DNA of 64,000 nt from Parasponia andersonii (taxonomy: Eukaryota > Streptophyta > Magnoliopsida > Rosales > Cannabaceae), in contig JXTB01000001.1 in the NCBI GenBank assembly GCA_002914805.1, forward strand, positions 1,788,791 to 1,852,790, in the 5' to 3' direction. The notes under the pieces were generated by a model that was not told the origin of the DNA, searched no databases, and saw only the letters and a program-made list of their open reading frames with translations. Both the position numbers and the translations under genes were made by a program. This document shows positions 12,258-25,339 of this stretch, one piece after another; position 1 is the stretch's first letter; each line of letters opens with the position of its first letter.

Positions 12258-13927
12258 GTTGGAAATTCTGAAAAATAAATTTCAAAAAATGATTTTACCG
12301 AAAATGATTTCCGTAGTTTTGTAAACAAATCAAGAACACAATGGAATAGGTATTTTAAAATTTTATTGAAATTTTACAAAACAAAAATGCAGGATCGTTG
12401 ATCTAACATAAATCAATTCATAGATCTTAGTTTAGATAAAACTTGGAAGCATTTCATAACCATTGAGCCTTCTCATCTATTCTCTAGAGCCCGTTGAATG
12501 ATCCGGTGTGTGGGCACCTTCTTGATTCCCAACGAGAGATAAGCGGACGATCCGGAAGACACTCTTCCTTCTCCTTGATTGCACATCTACGACCATAGAT
12601 ATCTCTCCCCCGGTGGCCATGAACGATCATGGGATTTCTCTCGTGGTAGCTCAGTTCTCTCTCTCTCTCTCTCTCTTTTTCTCTTTGTCACATGAAAAAG
12701 CACAGTTACTGTGCATAAGTGGCATGTAGAACACTTAGAGGGCCTTAGGAGTACTTTTCTCTTAAGTATTTAAAGAGATGTAAACCTTAATGGGCTTATT
12801 GGGCTCAACTGACTATTCAATTAGTTATTGGGCTATGTGTGAACTAGACAAGGGAGCTTATGGATCCAAATAGTTTAATCTCTAATGGGCCAACTACCCA
12901 TAATCATAATTAACTTTTAATTATGATTGGGCCATGTCATTAATATTGGGGCACTCCACTATAGGCCCAATATTGCACTCTTAGACTAAATGTCATATAT
13001 TTTCTGTGAAGCTAATTAACACTTTAATTAACTTGATCCATTTAGCATATACTATACATGTAGATATACCCCCGATGCAATGCCGTACTAGTAAGATGAA
13101 ATTATCGTATTACCCTTCTAGTACATATATACCTTTGAGTTGCCATTTTTCATCTAATGGATAATAATTGGCTACAGTGTTTGTAACTGCCCATACAAAC
13201 ATAGTCAAATTCATAAAGTAAATACCTAGTGCCTGGTTTTTTATTATCCAAGTCCTTGAAAAAACTCAAAGTGACATTATATGCATGGTGTCCAAATCAT
13301 GAAAGGCGTTCTTGTCAATTCACAAATTTTATCTTCTAAGGTACTAGAGTTCGAACCATATAATCGGAACTAGTCTTTTAGTAAGTCAAAAAGATAAAAC
13401 TCATGAAAGCAAGTCCGACAATCACTAGGGTTAAAGTAATCTTGCAATAGTACTAGATTAGTAAAAGATAGAATATTGAGTTACGGCACTTAACCTCAAA
13501 TTATATTTTCACTTGGTCCAGTTCAATGCACTTATAACTTTCTTATAACGCACTAGTATTTCTATCCGAAGTCAGACACTTCGATGATTGGAGACTTCAT
13601 CAATCCCATTGAAATATACAACACTACATTCTATGGCAAAATAAAGTATTCCATCTTTATTTGCAGAATGTAAACTTTTAATTTGGACATAATGAAATAA
13701 AAAATTTAGTCTCTCACATGTGAACACTTCACACGAACAATTATTTATTACTCATTATTAGTTATGGAAACTTTTAAACGTTTGCATAATAGAAAACATA
13801 AACACACATGTATATAATTGGGATATAATATGGAATTTATTAATAACAAATAGATTACACTTAAATCCAATAGACATTTTTTAAAATGCCAAACAAAGAA
13901 ACTGCTTTCTAGGGCATATTCCCAACA
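12258..13927 (-). repeat. Inner Copia 3' LTR
   Basis: This is 1,670 bases ending at CCCAACA (13927). It is preceded on the minus strand by the purine-rich tract ACAAATGGGAGAT (13928-13940), the expected plus-strand primer. It contains a CT-rich run near 12655-12690. Confidence 0.9.
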
Positions 13928-14289
13928 ATCTCCCATTTGTCCTTTAAAGCAGTTGTGACATATCACGTAGTCCCATTCCGTCCAGGTGATCCTTAAATAC
14001 TTTGATTGCTAAAGATTTGATAAATGGATCAGCAAGGTTCTTCTGCTAAGGTTAACACAAAACAAAATGTTGATACTCTGGAGTATATTTTCAGATCGAT
14101 TATCTGAATTAATATATCTTATATAAATCAGATCTTTCTCCAGAATAGACAAGCATATAGTTCCTATTTCTTTGAAGATACTTAAGGATACACTTGACTA
14201 TAACTCTATGTTCAGGTTCTGGATTGGATTAGTAACAACTTACTATTCCAACAGCATAATAAATATCATGCTATTATGCTAACCAAATT

Positions 14290-14900
14290 CTTATTGATGA
14301 TTGTCATCGGATATCATTCCCAATGATTAGTATATCATCAATATATATAAATCAGAAAAATCACTTTGTTGTCCTGAATCTTTTATAGATACAAGATTCA
14401 TCTATGTATTGATCAAATCAATAAATTCCAAACAAATGCTTAAGTCTATAAATTAGATCTCTAAAGTTTCACAAACTTTACTTTCTTGGCCTTTTTCAAT
14501 GAATCCATTTGGCTGTATCTTTTAGATACATTCGTCAAGATTACTATTCAGGAAAGCTATCTTGACTTCCATTTGCTATATCTCATAATTGAGAGATATG
14601 ACTATGGAAAAGAGTATATCAATAGACTTGATCATAATAACAGAATAGATATTCTTTCTGTATATGATCCTTTTACAACTAACTTGCCTTGAAAGTCTTT
14701 ACTTTCCTGTCTATTCCTCTTTTTCTCTTCTAGACTAATTTATACCTAAAAGGTTTTATACCTCCAAGTAGATCTACGAGATCCTAGATTTTGTTAGAGT
14801 ACATAGACTCTAATATGGATTCTATTGCTTTTTGCCAAAGATCTATATCAACATTATCTATTTCCTCTTAGTAGATAAAGTAATTAGATTCTAGGTTATA
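14290..14900 (-). pseudogene. Copia reverse transcriptase remnant, broken
   Basis: On the minus strand a word like AFLNSNLDEC is followed, nearer the 3' LTR, by GFIEKG and then YIDDILIIG near 14321-14350. These are the hallmark blocks of Copia reverse transcriptase in the right order. The region is fragmented and cannot make a full protein. Confidence 0.8.
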
Positions 14901-15399
14901 GGACTCTCCTATTTCCAAATATCTACCAGATTATCTCACAATCCTCCCACTACAATGAGGGTCTGATATATGTTGATCTTTTAGTGATTTATCATTCCTA
15001 AGTACTACTCTAATCTATCTTTCATAGATAGGCTGATTATAATATCAGTAAGCTCCTCAAGACATAACTTACTTTGGGGTCGTAATAATGAATAATTGAA
15101 CAACAACTTAATCATAGCCAATATTTTTTATTGTCTATGAGATATTTCTAAGAATTCTTTATAGAGGTATTCAATGCTTCGATCCAATCGATGAGCATTA
15201 TGCTTTTCCTAATTAACTTTGTTTTTTGCTTTTAATTCTTTGAACTTTTTGAAAGAATTCAATTAGCAGTAACATTAGGAAACATAATAAAATTATGAAT
15301 AATTATTCATAATGATATATTCAAAACATCATTGGGCTTAATTGCAGACAATAATACGTACTACTTTTAAAACATTCTGTACTCTTAGGTGTTTTCAAA

Positions 15400-15560
15400 C
15401 AGAGGACTTTTTAGTCATTTTACCTTCTAAATAGGATTCGCAGATTGGTGAATGTATGGCTTCTAACAAGTTTAGATGCCTATCCTTAATCAATCTTTGG
15501 ATCATATTTAGGTTAATATAACCGAAGTATAAATATGTTTTATTCTTAGTACTTACTTAC
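15400..15560 (-). pseudogene. Copia GAG-pre-integrase remnant, broken
   Basis: The minus strand carries words such as INLNMIQRLIKD and ESYLEGKMTK that match the GAG-pre-integrase domain of plant Copia elements. The outer copy has the same domain at about 22250-22520. Confidence 0.75.
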
Positions 15561-17149
15561 TTTCTTATGATTAGATTTATCATGTTCAATCTCATCATTA
15601 TTAGTATCATACAATGAGAATAATATAGGCTAAAAAAATATCATTTTGTACAATTAAGAATATTATTCTTTGACATAGAAACTTTGTCGTTGAGACAAAC
15701 AAAATAATAATGTTTCATCAAGTATAAAACAAAAATCAAAATTTTCTTAAATGCTTGACAAGTTTTAATTCCTAATTTATAAATTCATCAAATATGAATT
15801 TAAATATTTTTCATTTTATGTATAGATACTATAGCTATTGTAGTCCTTACTCTCAGTGAACTTGTCTTCACTAAACCCTTTGGTTTCTATAGAACCCTTT
15901 GCAACAGACATACAAACATAGTTAATGATTCTTGAATCCTATCCAAGATTCATTAAGTTATCCACTAAAATAAGTTAATAAACAATAAATTGTTATCACC
16001 TTCCAATCAAGTATTGTATAAATATCCCTAACAATTTTCTCTCAATATTCTTTAATACTATATAAGAAACATTTTCCTTTTAGATAAGGATTAAAAAATT
16101 CACCTTTAGCTACTTTAGCTTGGTGAAGATGTTCATTAGATATCTCACTGAGATTTAGTATAACATTATAATAGTTTGAATTCCTTAAATTTCATGCTGT
16201 AATATCTTGGACATCGTATGTCAACATATATCAATGAATTTTTTAGGAATTCTGCCACCACATATATGCTTTATTTTTCTTGACTAGTCTCACCAGTGAA
16301 TGTGGACGAACATATAAGAGTAAAAACTTAATAGCTTATCAGCCATAAACACTAAATCTAGGTTACATTAATCCAGACAACGTAGTCTAACCATATAAGT
16401 TATGTGAGTGTGAGTACAGTGGGCAAAAGAATTAAGAACATATCTATTTGAATGCAAATAAATTAATCTATATAATAGCAAACATCATGCAACAAATATT
16501 TTGAATAATTAACATAATGTAAAATAAAATCTGCAATATGCAAGTGAAGTATCCCTAGGACTATTATTAATATTCATGGTAATTCAAATTTCCATTAATT
16601 ATAAGCCTCCTATGGGAATTCATGCAATTAACAATTCAAACTGAAACAATTTCATTTAAAAAATAAGACAAATATCTCATGTCCCATATTTCTAACTACC
16701 ATGTAATTTAGTCCTCTACTCTACTAACAAGAACTCTTACGGGAGGATATCAGTATTTTGAGTTGAGTGTATAACTATTGTTTCAGTAATTAAGCTTTCT
16801 ATACAAGACCGTCTCCTACGGGTGATCGGCCTCACATAGTCCACCTAATACTTTATCCTAAGAAATTCATTTCCAGTACTACCCGGACGAAAACCCTCCT
16901 ACGGGAGCTCAACAAGATTTTGAGGTGAGGCTCATCCTAGTATATAATGAACCAACAATGGAGACCATAGGTATCTCATACCTTTTCCCATTCAATATTT
17001 TACAATTAAGGATTTAATGATTTTACCTAGTTATCTAACTTACTTAGTAACCTAAAATCAGTTATGTAAGCATGTTCGTATTTTGCAAGTGAGTAGCTCT
17101 ACTATCCCATATGATATGTTACTATAATCATGTGATTAAATACTCTATA

Positions 17150-18900
17150 TAGAATATGCATGCAACATTATTAATATAATAATCAAGTATTAGTAGAATT
17201 TAATTAAATAGAAAAGTTAATGATTATCAATCGTTCTACCATTTATTATTATTTAATAATTGAATAATCTTTTCACAAAAGATATTATTAAATAATAACT
17301 ATGATAGATAATATTCAAGTTTAAATAATTAAGATTTTCACAAAATCTAATTTATTTAATTAAAAGATTTAATTCAAATTAAATCTAATTGAATATTTCA
17401 AAATTCAAATTCAACTTTTGAATTTAAATTTTAAATTAAAAATTTAATTATCTCATAATTAAAATATCTCCCACTTATTGGATTTTCAAATTTGAAATTA
17501 TCTTATAATTTTCAAATCATTATTTTAATCTCATTAAAATAAAATATAAATTTCTTTTTAAATTTAAATTGGATAATGTAGATATTTACTATTTAAAATT
17601 TTCACAAGACTTAAATTAGATATGTTCAAAATTTAATCAAATTAAATCTCTATAAATATCTATTGATTTGAATTTAACTTTTAAATTTCAATTCTCAAAT
17701 TAATTATCACATAATTAATATTGATTATCTAAAATATTTAATCACATTCATCTATTAGAATATTTCCAGGTTTAAATTCAACATTTGATTTTCAAATCTT
17801 TAAATTAATTATTGAATAATTAATATAGATAATCTTTTGAAAATTTAATCTTATTAAATCTTCTATATTATCTCTAGATTTGAATTTCAAAACATAAATT
17901 AATTATTGAATAATTAATATAGTAATATTATCAAATCACATAAATTTAAATTTAGATTTATCTCATAGTATCTAATCATTTATTTTAATCTCATTAAAAT
18001 AAATAGAAAGTTTAAAATCTTGCCAAATATGAAATTATCTCATAATTTATAATTATCAATTTTAATCTCATTAAAATTAACTACAAACCTTAAATTCAAA
18101 ATCAAACATATTTGGATTGATAAGATATTCTTTCTAATTTTAATTTGAAATTTTCATAAGTTTCAAATTTAAATTGTAAAAGATTTAACTATTTAAATCT
18201 GTTAGAATATCTATAAATTTGAATTCAAATCAAATTCAAATTCAAACAAATAACTAATTATCTCATAATTAGTTTAGTAAATATCTAACCAACTATTTTG
18301 AATTTGAAAATTTTAAACATTAACACATAATATTTAATTAAAAAAAATATATCTAATTAAAAATTTAAATTGATTTCGAATTAACTCTTAATTTCGAAAT
18401 TTTATATCTTAATCGAATTAAAATATGTTTAAGATATAGATCTTATCTATATCTATTTAATTTAAAATTTTAATTTTCGTAGTTAATTATTTTCCTATTT
18501 ATTTAAATTGATTTCCTTAAATAGTGGGATCTCATCCATATTTAAATTTGAAATCAAATCTATTTAAATATATGATCCTATCGAAATTTAAATAGTCATT
18601 TAAGTTTCCTTAAATCAAGTGATATTATCCTTGATTTGAATTTATTTAAATTGAGGATCTTATCCTTAATTTAAATTTATTTAAATTGAGAATCTTATCC
18701 TTAATTTAAATCCTTCCATAAACTAAGGATCTCATCCTCAATTTAAATTCAAATATTTAAATATCAAAATTTAGAGAATATAGGATTTTCTGATAGAATC
18801 TTATCCCATCATATTAGTTAGCAAATTTGAATTCAAAATTTAGATAAGATAACTAATTCAAATATCCTAAACATCTCTAATTCAAAATTCAAATCAGGAA
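17150..18900. repeat. AT-rich palindromic tract of the inner Copia internal region
   Basis: About 1.7 kb is built from words such as AATTTAAATT, TTGAATTCAAA and TCTCATAATTA. A clearer tandem part lies at about 18520-18760, where a unit containing GGATCTTATCC recurs every 34-37 bases at least four times. The same tract is found in the outer copy (25900-27350 and 28040-28340). No coding frame was recognised in it. Confidence 0.7.
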
Positions 18901-18929
18901 ATTTTAAAATAGGAAATTATCTAAAAAAG

Positions 18930-19605
18930 GATAATCTAACATCAACGGCACCGAGATGTTGATCGGGATGCCGCCGCATAGTTCGGAACAAGCATAAGGT
19001 CCGAATGGGAAACTGTAACGAGGATGATCCTCGGGATCTCATGTGGCCACGTTCGGAACAATCCTGAGCGCCGACAGACTCGCATAATGCTACGCAGCCT
19101 CGCTCGGGACAAGTACCAAGCGACAACGGGCTCGAGTAGATTTCGATGACAAACGTAAAAGACGGCATGCATGCGGCTACGGAGGCGGGGCAAAGTGGCA
19201 CGGCTATGGATACGAGACATCGTTGCATATGGACATGTAGTCATACCCACATACGGCATAAAGAACAGGTCCTCGAGGATATGACACGGTCACGTACGGA
19301 ACTAATTCCGCATGCCAATGGGTTGCACCTGACATTGGCATAGCTACGGGTATGAGACAAAATGACCACAGGAGCGGGATGAAGCCCGCGCGGCCACGGG
19401 AGCGGGCCGACACCCGTGCGGCTAGTGCACGGGGTGCCACCCGTGCAGCCAAAGCACATCATATGTGCTTAAAACTAAAGCACATCTAATGTGCTTGGGT
19501 AGTGCACTTTCGTGCTGCACTACCATTAGTGGCCATGCACAAGACCATTATGGTCTTGCATAATTGGTCACATGGGTCTTGCGTTAGCAAGACCCAATGT
19601 GTATA
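18930..19605. repeat. GC-rich hairpin leader of the inner Copia
   Basis: This is a sharp GC-rich island in AT-rich DNA. Units of 27-28 bases with inverted halves occur around 19365-19450. Five strong hairpins follow at 19452-19470, 19478-19496, 19499-19523, 19540-19558 and 19569-19601. The island lies about 400-1,100 bases downstream of the primer binding site in the element's RNA direction. Overlapping frames here (18917-19462) come from the repeats and are not called genes. Confidence 0.75.
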
Positions 19606-20011
19606 TGGCTAAGTTATTAGATGCACTAGCCGCCCCACCACTTTTTTTTATTTTTTTTTGAAAAATCCAAAATTTAATTGAAAACCGTTTTTCTCAAAAA
19701 CTATAATACAATAAAGATCAAACAACTTTCTATGTACAGTTTTATCAAGAACATAAAACATAAACACATAGAAAATCAAGAACATGCTAGAATCATAATC
19801 AAAAACAAAAACACATGATCATAAACTCATAGTAACATCAAATTGATTATCATTTAAATTCATTAAATCCATCAATCATCATACATAATAGAGTATACTC
19901 AAAAACATGAACAAGACCAAACATAACCGCAAAGATCACCATAGAAATCAAAGATCATCAATCGAAAGAGAATTAACATGAACAAGATATGCTAGATTAT
20001 AGAAAACCTTT

Positions 20012-20026
20012 GCTCTTGATACCAAT
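20012..20026 (-). other. Primer binding site of the inner Copia
   Basis: The minus strand reads TTGGTATCAAGAGC one base after the 5' LTR. This is the initiator methionine tRNA type with one extra A. Confidence 0.85.
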
Positions 20027-21695
20027 TGCTGGAAATTCCGAAAAATAAATTTCGAAAAATGATTTTACCGAAAATGATTTCCGCAGTTTTGTATACAAAT
20101 CAAGAATGCAGCGGAATAAGTATTTTAAAATTTTCTTGAAATTTTATAAAATAAAAATGTAGGATCGTTGATCTAACATAAATCAATTCATGGATCTTGG
20201 TTTAGATAAAACCTGGAAGCGCTTCACAACCATTGAGCCTTCCCATCTATTCCCTAGTGCCCGTTGAATGATCCAGTATGTGGGCACCTTCTTGATTCCC
20301 AACGAGAGATGAGTGAACGATCCAGAAGACACTCTTCCTTCTCCTTGATTGCACGTCTACGGCCATGGGTATCTCTCCCTCGGTGGCTATGAATGAACAC
20401 AAGATTTCTCCCGTGATAGCTCGGTTCTCTCTCACTCTCTTTTTTTCTCTCTGTCACACGAAAAAGCACAGTTATTGTGCATAAGCAGTGTATAGAACAC
20501 TTAGAGAGCCTTAGGAGAACTTTTCTCTTAAGTATTTAAAGAGATGTAAACCCTAATGAGCTTATTGGGCTCAACTGACCATTCAATTAGTTATTGGGCT
20601 ATGTGTGAGTTAGACAAGGGAGCTTATGGATCCAAATAGCTTAAGCTCCAATGGGCCAACTACCCATAATCATAATTAACTCTTAATTATGATTGGGACA
20701 TGTCTATTAATATTAGGGCACTCCACTATAAGTCCAATATTGCACTCTTAGACTAAATGTCATATATTTTCTGTAAAGCTAATTAACATTTTAATTAACT
20801 TGATCCATTTAGCATATATTATACTTGCAGATATACCCCCGATGCAATGCCGTACTAGCGAGGTGAAATTACTGTATTACCCCTCTAGTACATATTTACC
20901 TTTGAGTTGCCATTTTTCATCTAATGGATAATAATTGACCATGGTGTTTGTAATTGCCCATACAAACACAGTCAAATTCACAAAGTGAATACCTGGCGTC
21001 TGGTTTTTTATTATCCAAGTCCTTGAAAAAACTCAAAGTGATATTATATACATGGTGTCCAAATCATGAAAGGCGTTCTCGTCAATTCACAAATTTTATC
21101 TTCCAAGATACCGGAGTTCGAACCATATAATCGGAACTAGTCCTTTAGTAAGTCAAAAAGATAAAACTCATGAAAGCAAGTCCGACAATCACTAGGATTA
21201 AGGTAATCTTGCAATAGTGCTAGATTAGTGAAAGATAGAATATTGAGTTATGGCACTTAACCTCAAATTATATTTTCACTTGGTCCAGTTCAATGCACTT
21301 ATAACTTTCTTATAACGCACTAGTGTTTCTATCTGAAGTCAGATACTTCGATGATTAGAGACTTCATCAATCCCATTGAAATATAAAACACTACATTCTA
21401 TGGTAAAATAAAGTATTCCATCTTTATTTGCAGAATGTGAACTTTTAATTTAGACATAATAAAATAAAGAATTTAGTCTCTTATATATGAACACATCACA
21501 CGAACAATTATTTATTACTCATTATTAGTCATGGAAATTTTTAGACGTTTGCATGATAGAAAACATAAACATCAGATGTATATAATTAGGACATATTATG
21601 GAATTTATTAATAATAAATAGATAACACTCAAATCCAAGAAACATTGTTTAAAATGCCAAATAAAGAAACTACTTTCTAGGGCATATTCCCAACA
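20027..21695 (-). repeat. Inner Copia 5' LTR
   Basis: This is 1,669 bases. On the plus strand it starts TGCTGG and ends CCCAACA. It is colinear with 12258-13927. Confidence 0.9.
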
Positions 21696-23552
21696 AATAC
21701 TTGATATAATTTTCTTCTAAGTAAGAAACATTTATTCTAACAAATGCTTTTTTCCTTCAGTATTATAGAAGTAATATCCTTCTATATCTTTTGGATTTCC
21801 TATAAACATATACAATTCATATTGTTATTCCAACTTAGTTATTTCTCTTTTAGTATGTATGCTGGACATCTATAAATATAGATATGATATAAACAAGCTT
21901 TATATCCTTCTATATTTCAAAATGGTATCTTAGATATTTACTTGGATGGGACACTGTTAGTAGGTATGTCATCGTCTCTGAGACGTATCCCATTTTTGTA
22001 ATAATGAACAATTGAATAACAACTTAATCATAACCAAAAGCTTTTATTATCTATGAGATATTCCTAAAAATACTCTATAGATGTATTCAACGCTTTGATC
22101 CAATCGATGAGTTTTTATGCTTTTCCTAATTGCCTTTTGGTTTTCACTTTCAATTCTTTGAACTTTTCGAAAGAATTCAATTAGCAGTAACATTAGGTAA
22201 ATATAACAAAATTTTGAATAATCATTCATAATGATATATTCAAAACCTTATTGAGCTTGATTTCTTAAAGGCCTATAGATAACAATATGTACTATTTTAA
22301 AAGATTTTTGCACTCTTAGATCTTTTCTAACAAAGGAACTTTTAGTTATTTTACCTTCCAAATAGGATTCGGAGATTAGTGATTGTTTGATTTTTAACAA
22401 GTTTAGATGCTTATCCTTAACCAATCTTTGGATTATATTTAGGTCAATATGATCGAAGCACAAGTATATTTTATACTTAGTATTTACTTTCTTATGATTA
22501 GATTTATCATGTTCAATCAAATCATTATTAGCATCATAAAATGAGAATAATATAGGCTAAAAAAATGTCATTTAGTGCAATTAAGAATGGTATTTTTTCA
22601 CATGGAATCTTTGTTATTAAGACAAATAGAACAATATCGTTTCATCAAATATGAAACAAAAATCAAATTTCTCTTAAATGCTTGACAATTTTTAAGTCCT
22701 AATTGTAAATTCGTCAAATATGAATTTAAATATTTCTCATTTTATATATAGATACTATAGTCATTGTATTTCTTACTCTTAGAAAACTTGCCTTCATTAA
22801 ACTTCTTGATTTTCTAGAACCTTTTGCAATAGACATACAAACATAGTTAATAATTATTGAATCCTATCCAAGATTCATTAAGTCCTCTACTAAAATAAGT
22901 TAATGAACAATCAGTTGCTACTACCTTTTAATCAAGTATTGTATAGATGTCCCAAATAATTTTCTCTCAATATTCTTTAGTACTATATAAGAAATATTTT
23001 CCTTTTAGCCAAGGATTAGAAAATTCACCTTTAGCTACTTTAGCTTAGTGAAGATGTTCATTAAATATCTCATTAAGATTTAGTATAATATTATAGTAGT
23101 TTGAATTCCTTGAATTTCATATAGTAACATATTGGACATCATATGTCAATATGTATCAATGAGTTATCTAGGAATTCTCTCACTATATATAGGCTTTATT
23201 TTTCTTTACTAGTCTCACTAGTGAATGTCAATGAACATATAAGAGTAAAAACTTAATAATTTATCAGGCATCAGTACTAAATCTAGGTTACATTGATCCA
23301 AATAAGATAGTTTAACCAAACAAGTTATGTGTGTAAGTATAATGGGTAAAGGAATTAAGAACATATCTACTTAAATAAAAATAAATAATCCATATAATAG
23401 CAAATATTAGATTACAAATATTTTGAATAATTGACAAACTTTAAAATAAATCTACAATATGCAAGTGAAGTATCCCCAAGACTATCACTAATATTCATAG
23501 TAATTCAACTTTCCATTAAATACAAGCTTCCTACGAGAAGTCATACAATTAA
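21696..23552 (-). pseudogene. Outer Copia pol remnant, integrase and GAG-pre-integrase, broken
   Basis: The minus strand at about 21700-22010 resembles the C-terminal part of a Copia integrase, with a word like GNPKDIEGYYFYN. The GAG-pre-integrase domain at about 22250-22520 includes DLNIIQRLVKDKHLN. The rest is colinear with the sister copy from about 15080 to 16630. The region is interrupted at 23552 by a solo LTR. Confidence 0.75.
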
Positions 23553-25334
23553 TGTTGGGATTTTTGCCCTAAAAAGCAGATTTCTAATTTTACCCTTTTG
23601 AGTATAAACAACTTTCTCTTATATGCAATTATGATATTTGCTAGATTAAACTATCTTAGTTGAATAGTTTATTCATCTGAAAAAGATTCCATGACTTTAT
23701 CTGTGTATAAAGAAACAAACATGATTAAGTGTTAATTATGAAGAGACTTATTTCTTTATCTAAGTCTAAATGAAGTAGTTTACAATCTGTAAATAAAGAT
23801 GGAATACTTTATTTACTACAGATTGTAGTATTTGTCTATCTCAACAGGAATGATGTGTCTTAAATCATTGAAGTATCTGACTTCTGATAGAAACAGTAAT
23901 ACAACATAAAGAAGTTATGTGTATTAAACTAGACCAAGTAATATAAAGAATTGGAGTGTCGTAACTCAATTCTTATATTATCATAAACTAGCTCTTAGCA
24001 TATAGATCTTAATCCTTGATATTTGACTGGACTTGCTTTCATGGGTTATAGCCATTTGATTTGTTAAAAGACTAATCTCTATAAAATTAGAGGTGAACTC
24101 TAGCATATTGGAGGTTATGGCTTATGAATTAATGGGAATACCAAATAGTTAAGGATACTATACATTAATGCCACTTTAGGTTCTTTCAAGATTCATGGAA
24201 TAATTAAATCTAAGATCTTAGTATTCACTTTTGTCTAAATGGCCATTGAGAATAAAATTATTGACAATATTATTCCTTGATAGAAAGATGGTAACTTAAA
24301 GGTAAATAGGTGTTGGAGGGGTATTACAGTAATTTCACCTATCCAACTACGGAATTGTATAGGGATTCTATATATGGTATAGAATATGCTAGATGGATCG
24401 GTTAATCAAGGTTAGTTGATTAAATCTCTATAAAAGGCATAACATTTAATCTAAGAGTGCAGTATTGGGCCTTTAGTAAAGTGTCCGCCTTACTAATAAT
24501 ATTAATATAAATACCATAATAAGAATTATTATATATTTATCATATTATTAGAGTTTAGATTATTTGGATCCATTAGGTCCATTGTCTAGCTCATTAAGCT
24601 CATTAATTGATTAGTGGTATTTATAAAATTAGTTTCATGAAACTGTGTAAAATAATGATTCTACACAGAAGTTGATATTTTTATAAATAAGTTTCATGAA
24701 TTGGACATATTTATAAAAATACACTCAAAGCCCAAATTAGAGAACAAGCCCAATCCTAATTGGACTAGGGTTAGCGGTTTTGGGTCTCATATATATAAGA
24801 TATATGAGAGAAAAAACTACACAGTAACTCATATAGAGTCACACGCATAGACACAGGGAGAGGGGGAGAAAAATCGGCTAAGGCTGAGAAAGAGAGGAGA
24901 TAAAAAGTTTTCTGTTATCTCACAGTCCTTTCTCATGTCCTGGTGTTCCATAGGATCAAGAAAGTGTTCTTGATCGTTTTCCAACGAAGGTTTCGACTTG
25001 GTGCCTACTCGCCTCATCATCCAAGAGTAAGAGCATAGACAAGAAGATCTAGGGTTGGAGGTTTGATCACCATCAATAAGGAGATCAAGGAGGAACACGC
25101 TACAAGAGGTATACCTTAATCTCATCTCTAGGGTTTTGTATCCAGATTTGATTTATGTTATACATGATCCTGTATATGATGCATGTGTGTTATATGGTTA
25201 TGAAAATTATTTTCATGTAAAAATTTTAAAACCTAAATCCGCTAATTTTTCTGCTGCGTTCATGATATGACCATGTATTTTCCATATCTGTATGCATGCA
25301 TGATTTTCCTAAGTGTTAGGTCAATAAACCAACA
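23553..25334 (+). mobile_element. Solo LTR of a second Copia family
   Basis: This is 1,782 bases from TGTTGGGATTTTTGCCC to ACCAACA, flanked by an exact ATTAA duplication (23548-23552 and 25335-25339). The outer Copia sequence is continuous across it. A second copy of the family, in opposite orientation, lies at 56155-57931. Parts of the LTR align with the Angela-like family of the nest, so the two families are related. The minus-strand frame at 24829-25125 lies inside the LTR and is not called. Confidence 0.9.
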
Positions 25335-25339
25335 ATTAA

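Larger units (their letters stand above)
12258..21695 (-). mobile_element. Inner Ty1/Copia retrotransposon (Angela/BARE-like), full length in structure, broken
   Basis: This element has two LTRs of 1.67 kb (3' at 12258-13927, 5' at 20027-21695), a primer binding site, a polypurine tract and an exact AATAC target duplication (12253-12257, 21696-21700). It is inserted in the pol remnant of an older copy of its own family. Reverse transcriptase and GAG-pre-integrase remnants are recognisable, but other pol parts are reduced. A GC-rich hairpin leader and a long AT-rich tract fill the gag side. The LTRs look about 90 percent alike in about 400 bases by eye, so it is younger than its host element, perhaps a few million years old. 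There are many breaks, and no long open frame remains. Confidence 0.9.

Noticed and set aside
18917-19462. Overlapping frames of 65-105 codons in the GC-rich island
   Set aside because: They arise because GC-rich hairpin repeats contain few stops. Several frames on both strands are open at once and none shows a domain.
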